Assembly: GCA_021396245.1 (NCBI GenBank)
Contig: WNYE01000005.1
Location: 248,001 to 312,000 of the forward strand
Length of the DNA stretch: 64,000 nt
Direction of reading: 5' to 3'
DNA from: Sporothrix humicola
Taxonomy: Eukaryota > Ascomycota > Sordariomycetes > Ophiostomatales > Ophiostomataceae
Each line of letters starts with the position of its first letter. Position 1 is the first letter of the stretch. Shown here piece by piece: positions 10,529 to 21,632 of the stretch. The translations under genes and the position numbers were made by a program. Below the pieces are notes generated by a model. The model worked only from the letters and a program-made list of their open reading frames with translations. It was not told where the DNA came from and did not search any database.

Positions 10529-11363
10529 ACATGTGGCCAGGACGAACAAAAAGTAAAAAGAAGGTTAATGTTATCTTGGAATATCATTTTAGCGTAAAGA
10601 GTCGATAGAAGATGAATAGAATATGATGAATGTGAAGATGATGAGAGATTTGTGATTGAGAATGCTGTTTATGAGATATATATGGTGCCATTGTAGTGAG
10701 CGGTTTGGAATACGCCCGTGTTACAACATAAGCAGGCCTGTCTCACGCCAGCTATGCGGTCAGAGTAAGACGGGGGACTGTTAAATAAATCGCCTCGATA
10801 AAGGTCACATCGACAGACATAGATTTGCAATGGCCTGTGCAATGAAGACTGGCATATATCAGGACAAGTGGGAGACCGTGGGAGCGCATTGTAATGTGAG
10901 ATGATATGTATGATGGAAACAATATGAAAATGATGAAAGAAAAATTCAAAGAAAACGTCAAAAATATACACAATTTATCATGGCCATTCCATCCACCTCA
11001 TGGCCATAATCTTCCCCTAATGAACCGTCAAAAAGGCAAAAAAGAAATTGAGAAACGCAAAACATAAATGCAAAGATGCCACCGAGAGGAAGAACAGCCA
11101 CGAGGACACGCAGTCTTCTCCCTCATGCCCAATGCATTGTCCCGTCCCAGAAACAGTCCCGGGGACCCCGATATTGTCCTCCTCTAATATGTTGCTGAGA
11201 TGTTGAGTTGTTGTTTGGGAGATTGAGAGAAAAAAGAAAGAGGAAAGAGAAAGAGAGCAGAAATGCAGGTTCTAAAGTCTTTGTTTTTTTGTGTTCGATA
11301 TCGTTTATTCAAGTCTTGCGTCACGCCTCGTCCCACATCCTCTGTGATGTCCCATCTTCCCGT
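10529..11363. other. Convergent intergenic region
   Basis: Shared 3' flank of the aminotransferase and the complex I subunit gene. AT-rich, with ATG/GATG-like repeats just after the aminotransferase stop. I see no coding frame or RNA gene. Confidence 0.65.
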
Positions 11364-11761
11364 CTACTTGCTCTCCGGGAACGGGTCCTGCAGGATGCCC
11401 TCGGCCTCTAACCGCCGCCGCGCCTCCTCGAGCGCCCACGTTTGTATCCTGTGACGGGGAGTTAGCAGTGTTCATATCAGTTTGTTCGGACCGCTGGAAG
11501 GACGTACGAAGTATCAGGCTTGAAGGGAATGACGCATGCAAACACCAGCAGGGAGCCGCAGAAGCCCCACATCATGGTCTTCTCCCAGCCCTCGGGCTTG
11601 TACTTCTCGCCAGGCTTGACGCCAAACAGCCAGCCGCTCGGCGGGTCGTACTGCGAGCCGTGGCCGCCCGGCCGCCGCGCCGTGCTGGCGAATGTGCGGC
11701 GGGCCGTGACGGCCGTTGTGGATGCCAGAGCGCGCTTGGCCGCGCTTGCTGTGAAAGACAT
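11364..11761 (-). CDS. NDUFB11: NADH:ubiquinone oxidoreductase subunit ESSS / NDUFB11
   Basis: Two exons: 11508-11761 and 11364-11448, joined across a 59 nt intron (11449-11507, GTACGT...CACAG; phase 2). The product has 112 residues. Residues 1-30 are basic and hydroxylated with an RRTFAST segment, a mitochondrial import signal. The conserved core GGHGSQYDPP.GWLFG.KPGEKY..EGWE (32-60) is followed by one membrane segment (about 63-80) and a helical tail, TWALEEARRRLEAEGIL, ending DPFPESK. This order is that of the ESSS accessory subunit of the membrane arm of complex I. The splice is supported because joining at these sites restores the conserved S-I-Q-T-W-A-L-E-E junction. The unspliced frame instead runs into a few unrelated residues. 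Confidence 0.93.
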
Positions 11762-12734
11762 TGTGTGGGCGAGGAAAAGAAGAAACGAAGATTAACTGGA
11801 GGGCGCCGTTTTGGCTGTCGTCGGGTCGTGTCGGTGTCGCGGGGTCACCGATTGGCACGTCGTCGATTGGGAGATGAGGTTTTTTTCGTGTGTTTTTCCG
11901 GTGTCGGTGAGTCGGGAAATGAGACCGTTGGTAGGTTCGACAAAAAAAGGATGAGCGGAGATTTGCAAGCGGTCAATTGAATGACTACTATGCAGACGGT
12001 GCACCAAGGGGGTCGTGGATGCGGCGTCGGTCGAGATTGAAGATTCGAGAGTCAAAAGGGAGGTGGTGATTTGACGAGGTTGCTTTTGCATTCACTCTTT
12101 TGCTTGGTCTGGCTCTGCTTTTCCCGGGGAAGAGGAGGTCTTTGCTCTGAAAAGTCAGCCACTGTGCTGTGCTGGCTGCTAACTGGGGGGTAAAGGGAAG
12201 GCCCAGCACAGTGTACACTATGCGGGAATCCTCGGAACCAAGGTCGGGCCGGAAGCACCAAGTGGGAACTGGGGCGGGTCCGCCAGAGACCCACACATGA
12301 CCAGCTGCTGGGCGAATCAGCGCTGCTGTTTTACACGACTTTGGCGGCGGCTTTTGGCGTCTTGTCATTTGAGATGTCGCGGTCTCTGTAGCGTCGGTGT
12401 AAATGCCTGTATTTCTAGGCTGGAAGTCACTGTACACCCCTATTGATATCGACAGAAGATATCAACAACACGCGATATCTAGCATCTAACACACAACATT
12501 TGAGAATAATGCAACAACATGAACTATTTTCATCAAAATTTTAATTGTGTTCCAAAAATGCTAGTCAAGAAACGAAAACCAAAGACTAAAACAAAAACGC
12601 CGGCCTATCCTGTACAATGCTTTCCTGCCGATTAATGCCCGTTATTCATTTGTTTACTTTCGGTTTTCAAAAAACAACATGCCCTATCCTTATACCAATG
12701 TCGAACTCTGATCGAAAATGACCACCCTTCGCCA
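11762..12734. other. Upstream region of NDUFB11 and 3' flank of DNA2
   Basis: About 1 kb. The first 300 bases should hold the NDUFB11 promoter and leader. From about 12480 to 12730 the DNA becomes AT-rich, consistent with the DNA2 3' end. An inverted GATATC repeat lies at 12443-12465. Frames of 80-150 codons on the minus strand lack gene-like codon use; I see no gene. Confidence 0.6.
12443..12465. repeat. 8-bp perfect inverted repeat containing GATATC
   Basis: TTGATATC, a 7-base spacer, then GATATCAA; a third GATATC follows at 12474-12479. It may be a dimeric protein site or chance. Confidence 0.55.
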
Positions 12735-15700
12735 CTAAGGATGATTCCCTCCCATCATATCATTCAAAATGCCTTGCAGTACAGGCCGTCCTTTGAGCAG
12801 GGCCTCTTTGCCTGCGCCAACACGCCGGTTCGGATGGATCAAAAGACCTGGCCGGCGGTTTTCTTTGCCGCTGGACGGAGCAACCGGGCGTCTTTGTGCT
12901 GTGCTGGCCATCGATGCATCACTAGCATTCCCTGCCGCCGGGCTGACTTTCTTGAATGGCGTCTGTCCTTTGATTGGGGCTCTTGGGAGAGATGGCGGCA
13001 GAGGAGGCGGTGCTGACGATCGCATTGTTCCATTGTAATTCTGGACGTCTTTGCCAGGGAACCGTGCTCCATCGCCATATCCCATCTGGCCCTTGTTGTC
13101 GGCCAGTGATGCAGCCTGGGTCGTCGGCACCTCTTCAAATAGGTGGTTCTCGAGCGCGTCCGACGGCAAATCGTAGATCCAGTTATGCTCCTCCATCAGG
13201 CTGACAAAGCGCGCCAGCATCTCCTCGCCGGTCTCGCCATTGCACGTGTCTCTGTCGTTCTTGCTCTCCGGCCGCTCCCGCTTCTCAACACGTCCTAAAC
13301 CTTGCAGAGTGCTCTTGCTGCCGACCACCAGCAGCTTGGTCTTGGCGCGCGTGAAAGCGACATTGATGCGGCGCCAGTCTTTGAGCAGGTCGCCAATGCT
13401 GCAGGCCTCGTTGTTGCGCACGAGCGAGAGCACGACGACCTCCTTGTCGCGGCCCTGGAACCGGTCGGCCGTGTGCATCTCGATGCTGCCGCCGTGGCCT
13501 CGCAACTGGTGTTTTAGCACGGACAGCTGGGAGCGGTAGTGCGTCATGACGCCAATGTCCTGGGCGGCCACACCGACCGTCAGCAAGGCCTCGACGAGCT
13601 GCGCCACCAGACGCGCCTCGCAGGGGTTGACGATGCGGTTGCCCTTGGCCTCTTCGCGGCTGCCATCAATGGCGTCCGTGTTGACAAAGGCGACGCGCGT
13701 TTCGGGCCGCACGAGATCGCGCAGCCAACAAGCAGCGCTGCCCATGGCGCAGAATGAACTGCCGGAAGAAAGGCGCGAGATGGAACTGGCGTTGTGGTGG
13801 TGCTGATGGAGACGGGCCATGTCGGGCACGTGAAGCATGCGCTTCTTTAAAGACTCGGTGCCGCACTTGAGGCGGCCCTGGTAAATCAGTGTGTTGCTGA
13901 GGGCCATAATGTCCTCAGACATGCGGTACTGGTGCTCGAGGTTGACGACCGAGTCCGGATGCGTGTCCGACAGCAGCTTGAACAGCGAAATGTCTAGACC
14001 GCCAACACGCGCCTCTTCATTTTGCACCAGCGGCGGCAGCTGGTTGTGGTCGCCAACGAGAACAAATGTACGGGCCATGCGGATGGGTCCTAGGCAGATG
14101 GGCAGCGTGATTTGACTGGCCTCGTCGACAATACAGTAATCAAAGACGCGCTCGTTGAAAATGGCGTGGTTGATACCGAGGCACGACGTCGCGACAATGG
14201 GCGTGTCGTGCCAGGCGCTGCGGATCTCCTCGAGGCTCGACTTGGGCTCGGCCGCCAGAATGGCAAACTCGCGCACGTCTGGATGCACTTTGGCGGCGGC
14301 GCCAAGTCGCAGGATGGGCGTCTGCGAGTGCCGCAGCTTGAGCAGAATATTGTCGACGGCCGTGTGCGTGTACGAGGTGAGCAGCACGCTCTTGCCCTGG
14401 CCGACGAGCGCGCGGATGATGTGTGCAATCGTGGTTGTCTTGCCCGTGCCCGGCATGCCTAGAACGAGAGCATAGTCCTGGGCGCTCATGACTTTGGCAA
14501 TGGCGCGCTTCTGGTCGACATTGAGCGACTCGGCGCCATTGCCGTCCTCGTTGAGAGTGTATTGTGTCGAAACGGCCTTGAAGCGCGGTGGAACGAGGTC
14601 GATGACGAGCTGGCGGATCTCGCGCAGTCCGACCCGGTGGCCCGACATGATTTGCACGATATTGTTGCGCACCGTGGCCATGCCGTTGGAGAACTCGTCC
14701 TTGTCGACGCGGTAGCGGACGACGTGCTTGTTGTCGACATCCTCGTCGATGCCGTCCAGCTGCGACCGCCCACCATAATTCTCCTCGATACCGATCCTCT
14801 TCCTGGCACCAAAGCCAGCGCTTGCCTCCATGATGCCCGTAAAGACCTGGTTCGTCTTCTCGTCGAAGCCGGGCTGGCGGATGCGCGCATTGTGCAGCCG
14901 CCGGTCGACGGCTACATCCATGCGGTGCTTGCGAATAACAACAACATAACCCAGGGCGAGGGCAAAGTGTCCATCTTCATCCGACACGACAATGGGGTCG
15001 CCAACAACCAGCTGCGAGTCCATGAACGAGAACCCGGGCGCCAGCTGTTCCTTGACAAACGTGTACCGGAACCGGTTGATCTTACCGGCGCTAGGCTCTT
15101 CGTAGGCTGAGCCTTGCTCGATGATGACATCGCCAAAGCAGCGGCCGAGCTTCTCGCGCTCAGCGCTCAGCATGGTCCAAAGCTCGCGGCGCACCTTGTG
15201 GCTGACCATTTCTTCTTTGGTGAGCAGGTCTTCCCACTTCAAGAAAAAATCACGGTGCTTGGGCATCAGGTGGCCGACAATCTCGTTGAACTTGTCACCC
15301 ATGCCGCTGGACTCGGCGTCGCCGTTGTCCGCCAGCTTGTGGTAAACAAAGCAGGACGTCTGGGCGAAGCAGCGGCCACAGGTATTGCGGCTGCGGAGCA
15401 TCGCGGGCAGCTGGACGCTGCGCTCGCGGACGTAGCAGGCGAGCTCGTTGCGTTTCATAATCATGTGGCGCAGGTCGTTGCGCATGGCTGGGATGCGCAT
15501 CATCTGCGAATTCTCCATGTAGTACAGTATGCCGTAGACAATTTCGATATCGTAGCGATCTGACAGCAGCAAATTGTACAGCACAGTCTGGGTCTGGTGG
15601 GTGCTGCTGGCATGGCGGCCCGTCTTGAGCTCAAAGGGCACTGTGAGCGTCTTGCTGTCCTTGCCGACGTTCATCTTGACCTCAACGGTGGCGTCAATGT

Positions 15701-18700
15701 TGCCTTTGAGGCCGTACATGGGCGACCAGACGTGCTCCTCAATGTCGAGCAGTTTGCTGACGCACATGTTGACCTTTTCGCCGTTGCGTCCCGCTGCATT
15801 GGCCCCTGGCTTGGGCTTGGGTGTGACGAAGAGCTCGGCCCAGGCTTGCAGCTCGCGGGTCCGTGTCAACAGGTACTCGCGGGCTGTTGGCAAATCAAGC
15901 TTGACGGTGTACAGCTCCTCGAGGTGGTTCTGGATGGCAGTGTCGACGGCAGTGCTGAGAAACGGCTTCGTCCACTGGTTGGCCAAGAGGGCCTCTTGGA
16001 AGATCTCGTGGAGAAGCGTGCCGTAGACCAATGGCGGGCTGGCATCGCTCGTTGACTTGACGCGATCTTGGAGAACAGCACGGCGCGTGCAGTTGAACGA
16101 GTCGGCAACAACGGTCGAAGAGACTAGCTGATCCGGGTGCAGGATAAGCATGCCGTGGTCATTCTCGATGATACACTTGCCGGCAGCGTCAAACTCGCCG
16201 AGGACATGGACATATGCCTTGACGGCAGCCGGAGTATCGAACCAGTCGCCGCGAAGATGCACGGCGCGAGTTGAACCGGACCGGTCACCGTCTGCTTGGA
16301 CAAGAAGGATCTAATACGTTAGCAGGGGAAGAAATTGGGGGAAAAAAAAAAAAATATGCCACTTGGGATGAGGCCTACCTTTTCTTGAGACGCCCATCCT
16401 TGGTCGTTGCCGTAAGATGAAGTAAGCACATCGGTCACAAGATACCGTTGAATGGCTCTTCGCTTCTGGCTGGACTACACGAGAAAAGTCTTAGTAACGG
16501 GGCACGCACAAAAAAGATATCAAAGAAACCGGGTAGTTGTTTCTATGGCCATATCTATATCATCCAGATAAATCATACGCTTTGTGTGTTGGCCCAGGGG
16601 GCGGCGGCAGACGAAGGTCCAGCGCGGTTGGCAGCTTGCGTGGCCGCCAGTTCTGCAGCATCGAAATCAAAGTCTTCCCCGAAATCGTCGCCACCAAACA
16701 TGTCCTCCATGTCCGCTAGGGCCGGTTTTGACGCGGGTGCAGGTACGGATGGTTTGGAAACGTTGTCGACTTGGGGTATCGAACTTGTGAGATCTATTGG
16801 CTGGTTATTGTTGTTGTTGACAGTAGGCTTGGTCTCGATGGCAGCCACAGCGGTAAACACGTCGTCGTCGAGGCTATCGTCCAGATCGCCAAACTCGTCT
16901 TGTGCAATGGCATCGACCATTTTCGTGTCAACTGCTTCTGCCTTTGGTGGCGCAAGACTGGCGTCGAGCTCGGCCAGCATATCATCGTCGAAGAGGTTAT
17001 CGTCGAGGTCGTCAAAGTCGTCAAAGACATCGTCGCCATAGTCGGACATAGTGTCTTTGGCCTTAGCCTTACTGGCCGGTGCCGGTGCCTTTGACTCTGC
17101 TTCCGCTGTCTTGTCGTCAGTTTCGATCGGTGGTTGGGTGTGAAGGTCCAGTTGGCGCTGTCCATTAGATTCTGTATCTGGTATGCTCGATTCGTCCTTT
17201 GTAGCAGGGTCGTTGTTGGCTGTGAGAGATAGCCGGTGTATGGCAGCTGGTGAGACCGATATGGCAGCGGGCGGCTCAGCGTCGACCATATCAACCTGGT
17301 CCGCATGTTCTGGTTCGTCGTGCGGTTGCATCGATTCTTGTGGCGGCGGTGCTGATTTTTGCCGGCTTGGTGGCCGCGATTCGCGTTGTATGGAGGGATG
17401 CCTCGATTTTGACTGTAGTGGTGTCGTCTCCATCTTCTCCTCGGAGTTGTTCTTGTCATCCAACTTCTGACGCTTGTTGTTTGTAGGTGTCGTCAGAGTG
17501 TTGCAGCTCATGGAGCGTCGGAAGCCGTTTCGTGGTGAGGGGCCCTTTGGCGGAAGCTGGTTGGCTGCTTCCCCGTCCATCGCCCCGATCGCAAGTCCCA
17601 GGGAGTCAGCACCCAATGCAACGCCAGTGACTGCAGCGGCCTCTGTCTCTCTCCGGACAGTCGACCGTCCGACTTCTGTGCGGTGCCGTGCCAGCGTTCC
17701 GTGCCGCCGCGGGAAACGGCCCTCCAGAGCCAGGTTGGCCGTCGTGGCAGATGCCATGACCTCTTTGAATTTTTGTACATTCTCGGCGACTCGTTTGGAC
17801 CGCGAGTGTGTGGGCGACGACGGGGGTGAGACGCTGCGTGGCCGTTTTGTGCCCTGTTTCTGCTTCTGCTTCTGTTTTGCTGTATCGCCAGCGGCAGATG
17901 GCGGGTCGTTTTCCTGGTTCTGGCCGCTGCCCCAGGACAGCTTTGCGTCGGGCGAGATGCCCAGCGTTTCGCGGATCTTTGGTGTGTCGGGCGTTCCGGC
18001 AAGCTCTTGCCAGGCAAAACGAGCACGAGGCGTCCGGACGTGGATGCTTAGAAACTCCGGCGTGGCGGCAACAGTGGGCGTGATCTTGCTCGGCTGTGTG
18101 CTGGGCAGGTCGGATGTTGTGTTGTTGGCCGCATCTTTGGTACCTTGAGTGGCATTTGGGTCCGACGTTTCTGGTGCAGATGTCGATGTTGCTTCCGCCG
18201 GCGCAGCTTCTGTTGTTGTCGGTATTGCTCCGGTCTTTGGCTGGCTTGTGCGTGTCTGGCTCATCTTCTGGCTCGCCCTCTGGCTGTCGCGTTGGCTTCC
18301 CCTTTGGCTCGACTTCTTTGACGCCATATGGGGAGCCATGTCGACGTCGTCAACGGCCTTGACTGGGCCTCCAGTCTCTGTGTTTTCTTTGGCGGTGTCT
18401 ATCCCGGGCTTTTCTATATCGATATGTGTCTCTGTCGTTATCTTCGGCGCTGTCTTCGGCTTCTTCTCTTTGAACTGGAACTTCTTGAGCTTGTTCTTTG
18501 TCGTCTCGGAAACTTCAATTGGCGGAGGTGGCGGTGGTGGCAATGGCGGATCGAATGGAGGAGGGTTCGGCCGTGGAGCATGCGAGTTGGCTCGATTCCA
18601 TGGCCGGTTGTAGTTTTTCTGGAGATAATGTCAACAACAACCAAAGGCGGCTGGTATTGTTGCCGTAGAGTGCAAATCGAAAAACTCACATAAGGCTGTT

Positions 18701-18707
18701 TTTTCAT
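12735..18707 (-). CDS. DNA2: DNA replication ATP-dependent helicase/nuclease DNA2
   Basis: Four exons: 18690-18707, 16579-18618, 16379-16474, 12735-16310; introns 18619-18689, 16475-16578 and 16311-16378. Predicted 1909 residues. The nuclease part has a four-cysteine Fe-S set (Cys792, 1029, 1032, 1038) and RecB-type residues His819, Asp924, Glu945 and Lys947 (in FELKTG). The helicase part has Walker A GMPGTGKT (about 1336-1343), DEASQ (1447-1451), GDHNQLPP, and C-terminal DRFQGRDKEVV and NVAFTRAK motifs of superfamily 1B. Dna2 trims Okazaki flaps and resects broken ends, working with RPA. The phase-0 third intron restores the conserved QEK-ILLVQ join. Least certain are the first six codons (an acceptor-like CAG lies just before the ATG) and which AG ends the second intron. 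The first about 690 residues are disordered, with an FKEKKPK segment and acidic clusters. Confidence 0.92.
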
Positions 18708-19402
18708 GCTCTGAAAACAAAGACGCTGAACAGAACAGCCGTCTCATCAGGCAACATTCGGCTCGAGGACTCGGAAATGCACAGCATGCACAATGGACAA
18801 CAAAACAGACCAGGCACAGACAGCCCTTGGACAGGAGGTTGGATGGTTGGTGGGCCCCGGTGCATGTGTGTTTTGAGCTTTTGGTGGATGCAGCACGGCC
18901 AAAAGTCAACAATGGACAGTCATTCGCCCACTGTGTGGGTTGTGACCGCCAAATCGGGCGGATTGAGTGCCGGACGTCCATCAAAAAAATCAAAAGGCAG
19001 GAGCGGAACGCGCTCGAGACGCGTCGAGTTGGCAGGGAGCCGGTGCTGTAAGACCCCACAACGCGTCTTTAGTGGGCCCATCTCGATAGCGGCTGTCGGT
19101 CGAGTTCTAGTGGCTGGTACCTGTGGCGCGCTTCCACGTGATGCACTTAGCTAGGTGGTTGAGCCAGTTTAGTCAGGTCACAAACAGCGCCTGCCAAAAA
19201 TGATCTCATCACCCCCGCGAAATTCTGAGCTACTGCCAGCTTCCCAAAGCTATCCGACGATCGTCACATTTTGACAGCTACAAACCACTCTCTCGTCCTC
19301 ACCCCGGCATGGGCCACAACCACGACGCCTTGCTGCCCACCGTGTCTCGCGCCTCTATTCAACTCAATTGACTATTGAAAGTCGCCCCCTCTCCTCCCCA
19401 CA
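18708..19402. promoter_or_regulatory. Divergent promoter between DNA2 and the membrane-protein gene
   Basis: 695 bp between divergent start codons. It holds two ACGCGT boxes (listed separately). The side next to 19403 is C-rich and ends in CCCCACA-ATG. A 142-codon minus-strand frame here has no gene-like codon use. If DNA2 has an extra upstream exon it would lie here; a TTTTCAG-AGC just before the current ATG leaves this open. Confidence 0.6.
19019..19066. promoter_or_regulatory. Paired MCB (ACGCGT) boxes upstream of DNA2
   Basis: ACGCGT at 19019-19024 and again at 19061-19066, 42 bp apart start to start and 310-360 bp upstream of the DNA2 start codon. ACGCGT is the binding site of the MBF (Mbp1/Swi6-type) G1/S regulator that controls replication genes in ascomycetes. 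The motif occurs by chance elsewhere in this GC-rich DNA, mainly inside coding regions, so it is the pairing and the position that count. Confidence 0.5.
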
Positions 19403-20995
19403 ATGTCGTCCGACGACGGGTACGGGGCTGGGATGGACGACTCCCAAGGCCAGCAAGGCCAGTTCGCCCAGTTTGGAGATGTGCGTCTGATGTCCTTACA
19501 TGAACGTGCACGGATCTCCAACTACCTTCCCATACGCTGGCAGGATATCCCCAAGCGCCCGTACATCGCTCCCTTGTTTCGTGTCGACGACGAAGTGTAC
19601 CGCGCCATGATTACCACACGAGTGCTCGCCACCAGCTCTGGCATCCAGCGGGACCTCACGCCGCACGAGGCCCAAGCCATGGCGGAAATGAGCGCGCGGA
19701 ATATCCGGTACTCGGTCTACCAGATCCCGCTATGCTTGGGCACGGCACTCGTCTTTGAGCACCGCACGCGGTCCCGCTTCAAGTTCCCGTTTGTGCCGGT
19801 GCCCAATACATTTGACCCCAACGTGTTTCCGTCAGCACGGTTTGCCATTGTCAAGGGCAATATGGCGCGCTTTGCCTGGCATATCCCGCGCTTCTTTGCG
19901 TATGCATTTGCTGCGCGCATCTTTTGGCTAAGTGTGCTGGGCTTCAAAACTCAAGCCGACGACCAGAGACTGCTGAGCAACGACCCGCAGCTGTCTCAGC
20001 TCGGAAAGGACATTGCAGCCGCCAACAAGAGGAATGCGGACGGCCGTCGGCAAGAGGCTATGAGGAGGACAGAGGCCTTTCAGAGAAGTCGAACTCTTCC
20101 GGATTCTGGAAGCGCTCCGGCTCAGGCTCCGGCTCCTGGCGCTGGACCTGTGATGCAGAATGCCGAGGGAGTGCAGACACCGGTACAACCGAGACCGATG
20201 CCGATGCGAAAACCGGAACCGCGGCGAGGAGTGTTCCAGAGAGACGACGACGAAGAGGAAGTTCAGGTGCCAAAGGCGGTACGGGAGCTGCAGGAGCTGG
20301 AGCAGCGCGATGCCACTCGTCTCGGCATGACAATTGCCGAGTACAAGCAGCAAAGCGCACAGGAGAAGGAGGAGGCCCTCCAGCGTGGCATGTCGGCCAA
20401 CGAATACTACGAGCAGAAATTTAGCGCCTTGCGGGAACAGGCGGCTCAGGAGTCGCGCCAGTCTCAGCCGGCGTACCCCCAGGCCTATCCTCAGTCTCAG
20501 TACCAGCAGCCGTCCCAGCCACAGCTATCCCAGCAACCTCGGCAACCTCAGCAGCCATCATGGCAGCCGCGGCCGCAGCAGCAACCCGCCCAGTCCTACG
20601 ACGACTACAGCAGCAACGACCTTGGCGACAACTTTTACGACGACGCGTCGCCCGTCTCCGCTGCTGAACAACGAAAGGACAACAGCGGCTGGAACCAGCA
20701 GCCGGCGTCGGGAACTGGCCAGGGCTCGGCCTGGGACCGTCTGCGCACGCAGGGCCACAAGGGCGACAAGCCCGTGGCCATCTCACGGGCGCCACTAGGG
20801 CAGTACGGCTGGGATGCCGTCCGCAAGGGTCAGTCGCCGCCAAACCAGCAGCAGTCGCAGTCGCAGTTTGGCAAGGACAGCAGCGACAAGTATGGCGATA
20901 ATGAGGCGGCTCGCAACCAGGCTCAAAAGGACTTTGACGCCATGCTTGAGCGGGAGCGCAGCGGCGAGAACGACAAGCCTAGCCGGGGATGGTAA
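19403..20995 (+). CDS. Conserved fungal membrane protein of unknown function
   Basis: 530 residues, single exon. The conserved part is residues about 25-190: a LMSLHERARISNYLPIRW segment, then PYIAPLFRVDDEVY, then TRVLATSSGIQRDLTPHEAQ. Two hydrophobic segments (about 103-120 and 155-180) could cross a membrane. The rest is disordered and rich in Gln/Pro/Ser, with a charged helical stretch (about 285-355), a long QP-rich run (about 355-400) and an acidic patch near 405-420. I recognise it as a family widespread in filamentous ascomycetes that is often labelled endo-1,3(4)-beta-glucanase in databases; nothing here supports that, since no glycosidase motif is visible. There is no clear signal peptide at the N-terminus. 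It is divergent from DNA2. Function unknown; location in an internal membrane is an inference. Confidence 0.85.
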   Translation: MSSDDGYGAGMDDSQGQQGQFAQFGDVRLMSLHERARISNYLPIRWQDIPKRPYIAPLFRVDDEVYRAMITTRVLATSSGIQRDLTPHEAQAMAEMSARNIRYSVYQIPLCLGTALVFEHRTRSRFKFPFVPVPNTFDPNVFPSARFAIVKGNMARFAWHIPRFFAYAFAARIFWLSVLGFKTQADDQRLLSNDPQLSQLGKDIAAANKRNADGRRQEAMRRTEAFQRSRTLPDSGSAPAQAPAPGAGPVMQNAEGVQTPVQPRPMPMRKPEPRRGVFQRDDDEEEVQVPKAVRELQELEQRDATRLGMTIAEYKQQSAQEKEEALQRGMSANEYYEQKFSALREQAAQESRQSQPAYPQAYPQSQYQQPSQPQLSQQPRQPQQPSWQPRPQQQPAQSYDDYSSNDLGDNFYDDASPVSAAEQRKDNSGWNQQPASGTGQGSAWDRLRTQGHKGDKPVAISRAPLGQYGWDAVRKGQSPPNQQQSQSQFGKDSSDKYGDNEAARNQAQKDFDAMLERERSGENDKPSRGW

Positions 20996-21632
20996 ATCAG
21001 AATTTAGTGGGGGACGCTGTCTCACAACTCAATCTTTTGTCACTGCAGCAGAGATGATGCAGTGATATGAAAATTTGTATAGTAAATGTGTTTTTACAGC
21101 CAAAAATACGATGCGCATCTTGAAATCAATTGTTTGTGAAACAGCAACGGGCACCGCGTGTGTTTATGTATATCAAATGCCAAAGCCGAGATAACTGCGA
21201 ATTATCGGCAGCCTCCGCCTATCAGATAAGCGCCAAGGCCCGCTGGCATTGGCTGGCTCCAGTAGCGGCCTCCGCGAGGGGCCGTCTTACACGGATAACC
21301 AGGGCGCTGGATCTTTACTTGCTGTTTAGTGTGCTTGTACACACTCTTCTGCGTTCAACACCAAACGTCAAGCGTCATGTCACCAACGGAGACGGACGAC
21401 AATAGGCTAGATTAGGATAAAATCATCTGCAAGGCTGCGACTGACAGGGTCTTATTCGGCATCATAGCAAGTGTGTCCACAGCCAACGATAGGTCGTCGG
21501 CGTTGGCCGCCACAAAACGCCACCAACTCGTGATACAAAGGACATTGATAAGTCGATGACAATCCTAGGGAGTGAGCATCAAAAAGCAAGTCTCATACAC
21601 GTTCAACCTGCATCTCACATCACATCGCCAAA
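20996..21632. promoter_or_regulatory. Upstream region of the dioxygenase gene
   Basis: 637 bp containing the 3' flank of the preceding gene and the promoter of the dioxygenase. It carries an unusual number of HGATAR sites (see the cluster at 21189-21230), plus CGATAG near 21485 and TGATAAG at 21546-21552. The leader ends in CATCGCCAAA-ATG. No coding frame is convincing. Confidence 0.6.
21189..21230. promoter_or_regulatory. Cluster of four GATA sites including a perfect SreA-type site
   Basis: Within 42 bp: AGATAA (21189-21194), inverted TTATC (21202-21206), inverted CTATC (219-223 of the same kilobase) overlapping AGATAA (224-229). The last two together make ATCAGATAAG at 21221-21230, which fits the ATCWGATAA element of iron-responsive GATA repressors (SreA/SRE/Urbs1). 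GATA sites also bind AreA/NIT2 nitrogen regulators, so either input is possible. It lies about 400-440 bp upstream of the dioxygenase start. Confidence 0.5.

Noticed and set aside
16265..16295. tRNA B-box-like GGTTCAACTC on the minus strand
   Set aside because: Inside DNA2 coding sequence, with no matching A box or acceptor stem.
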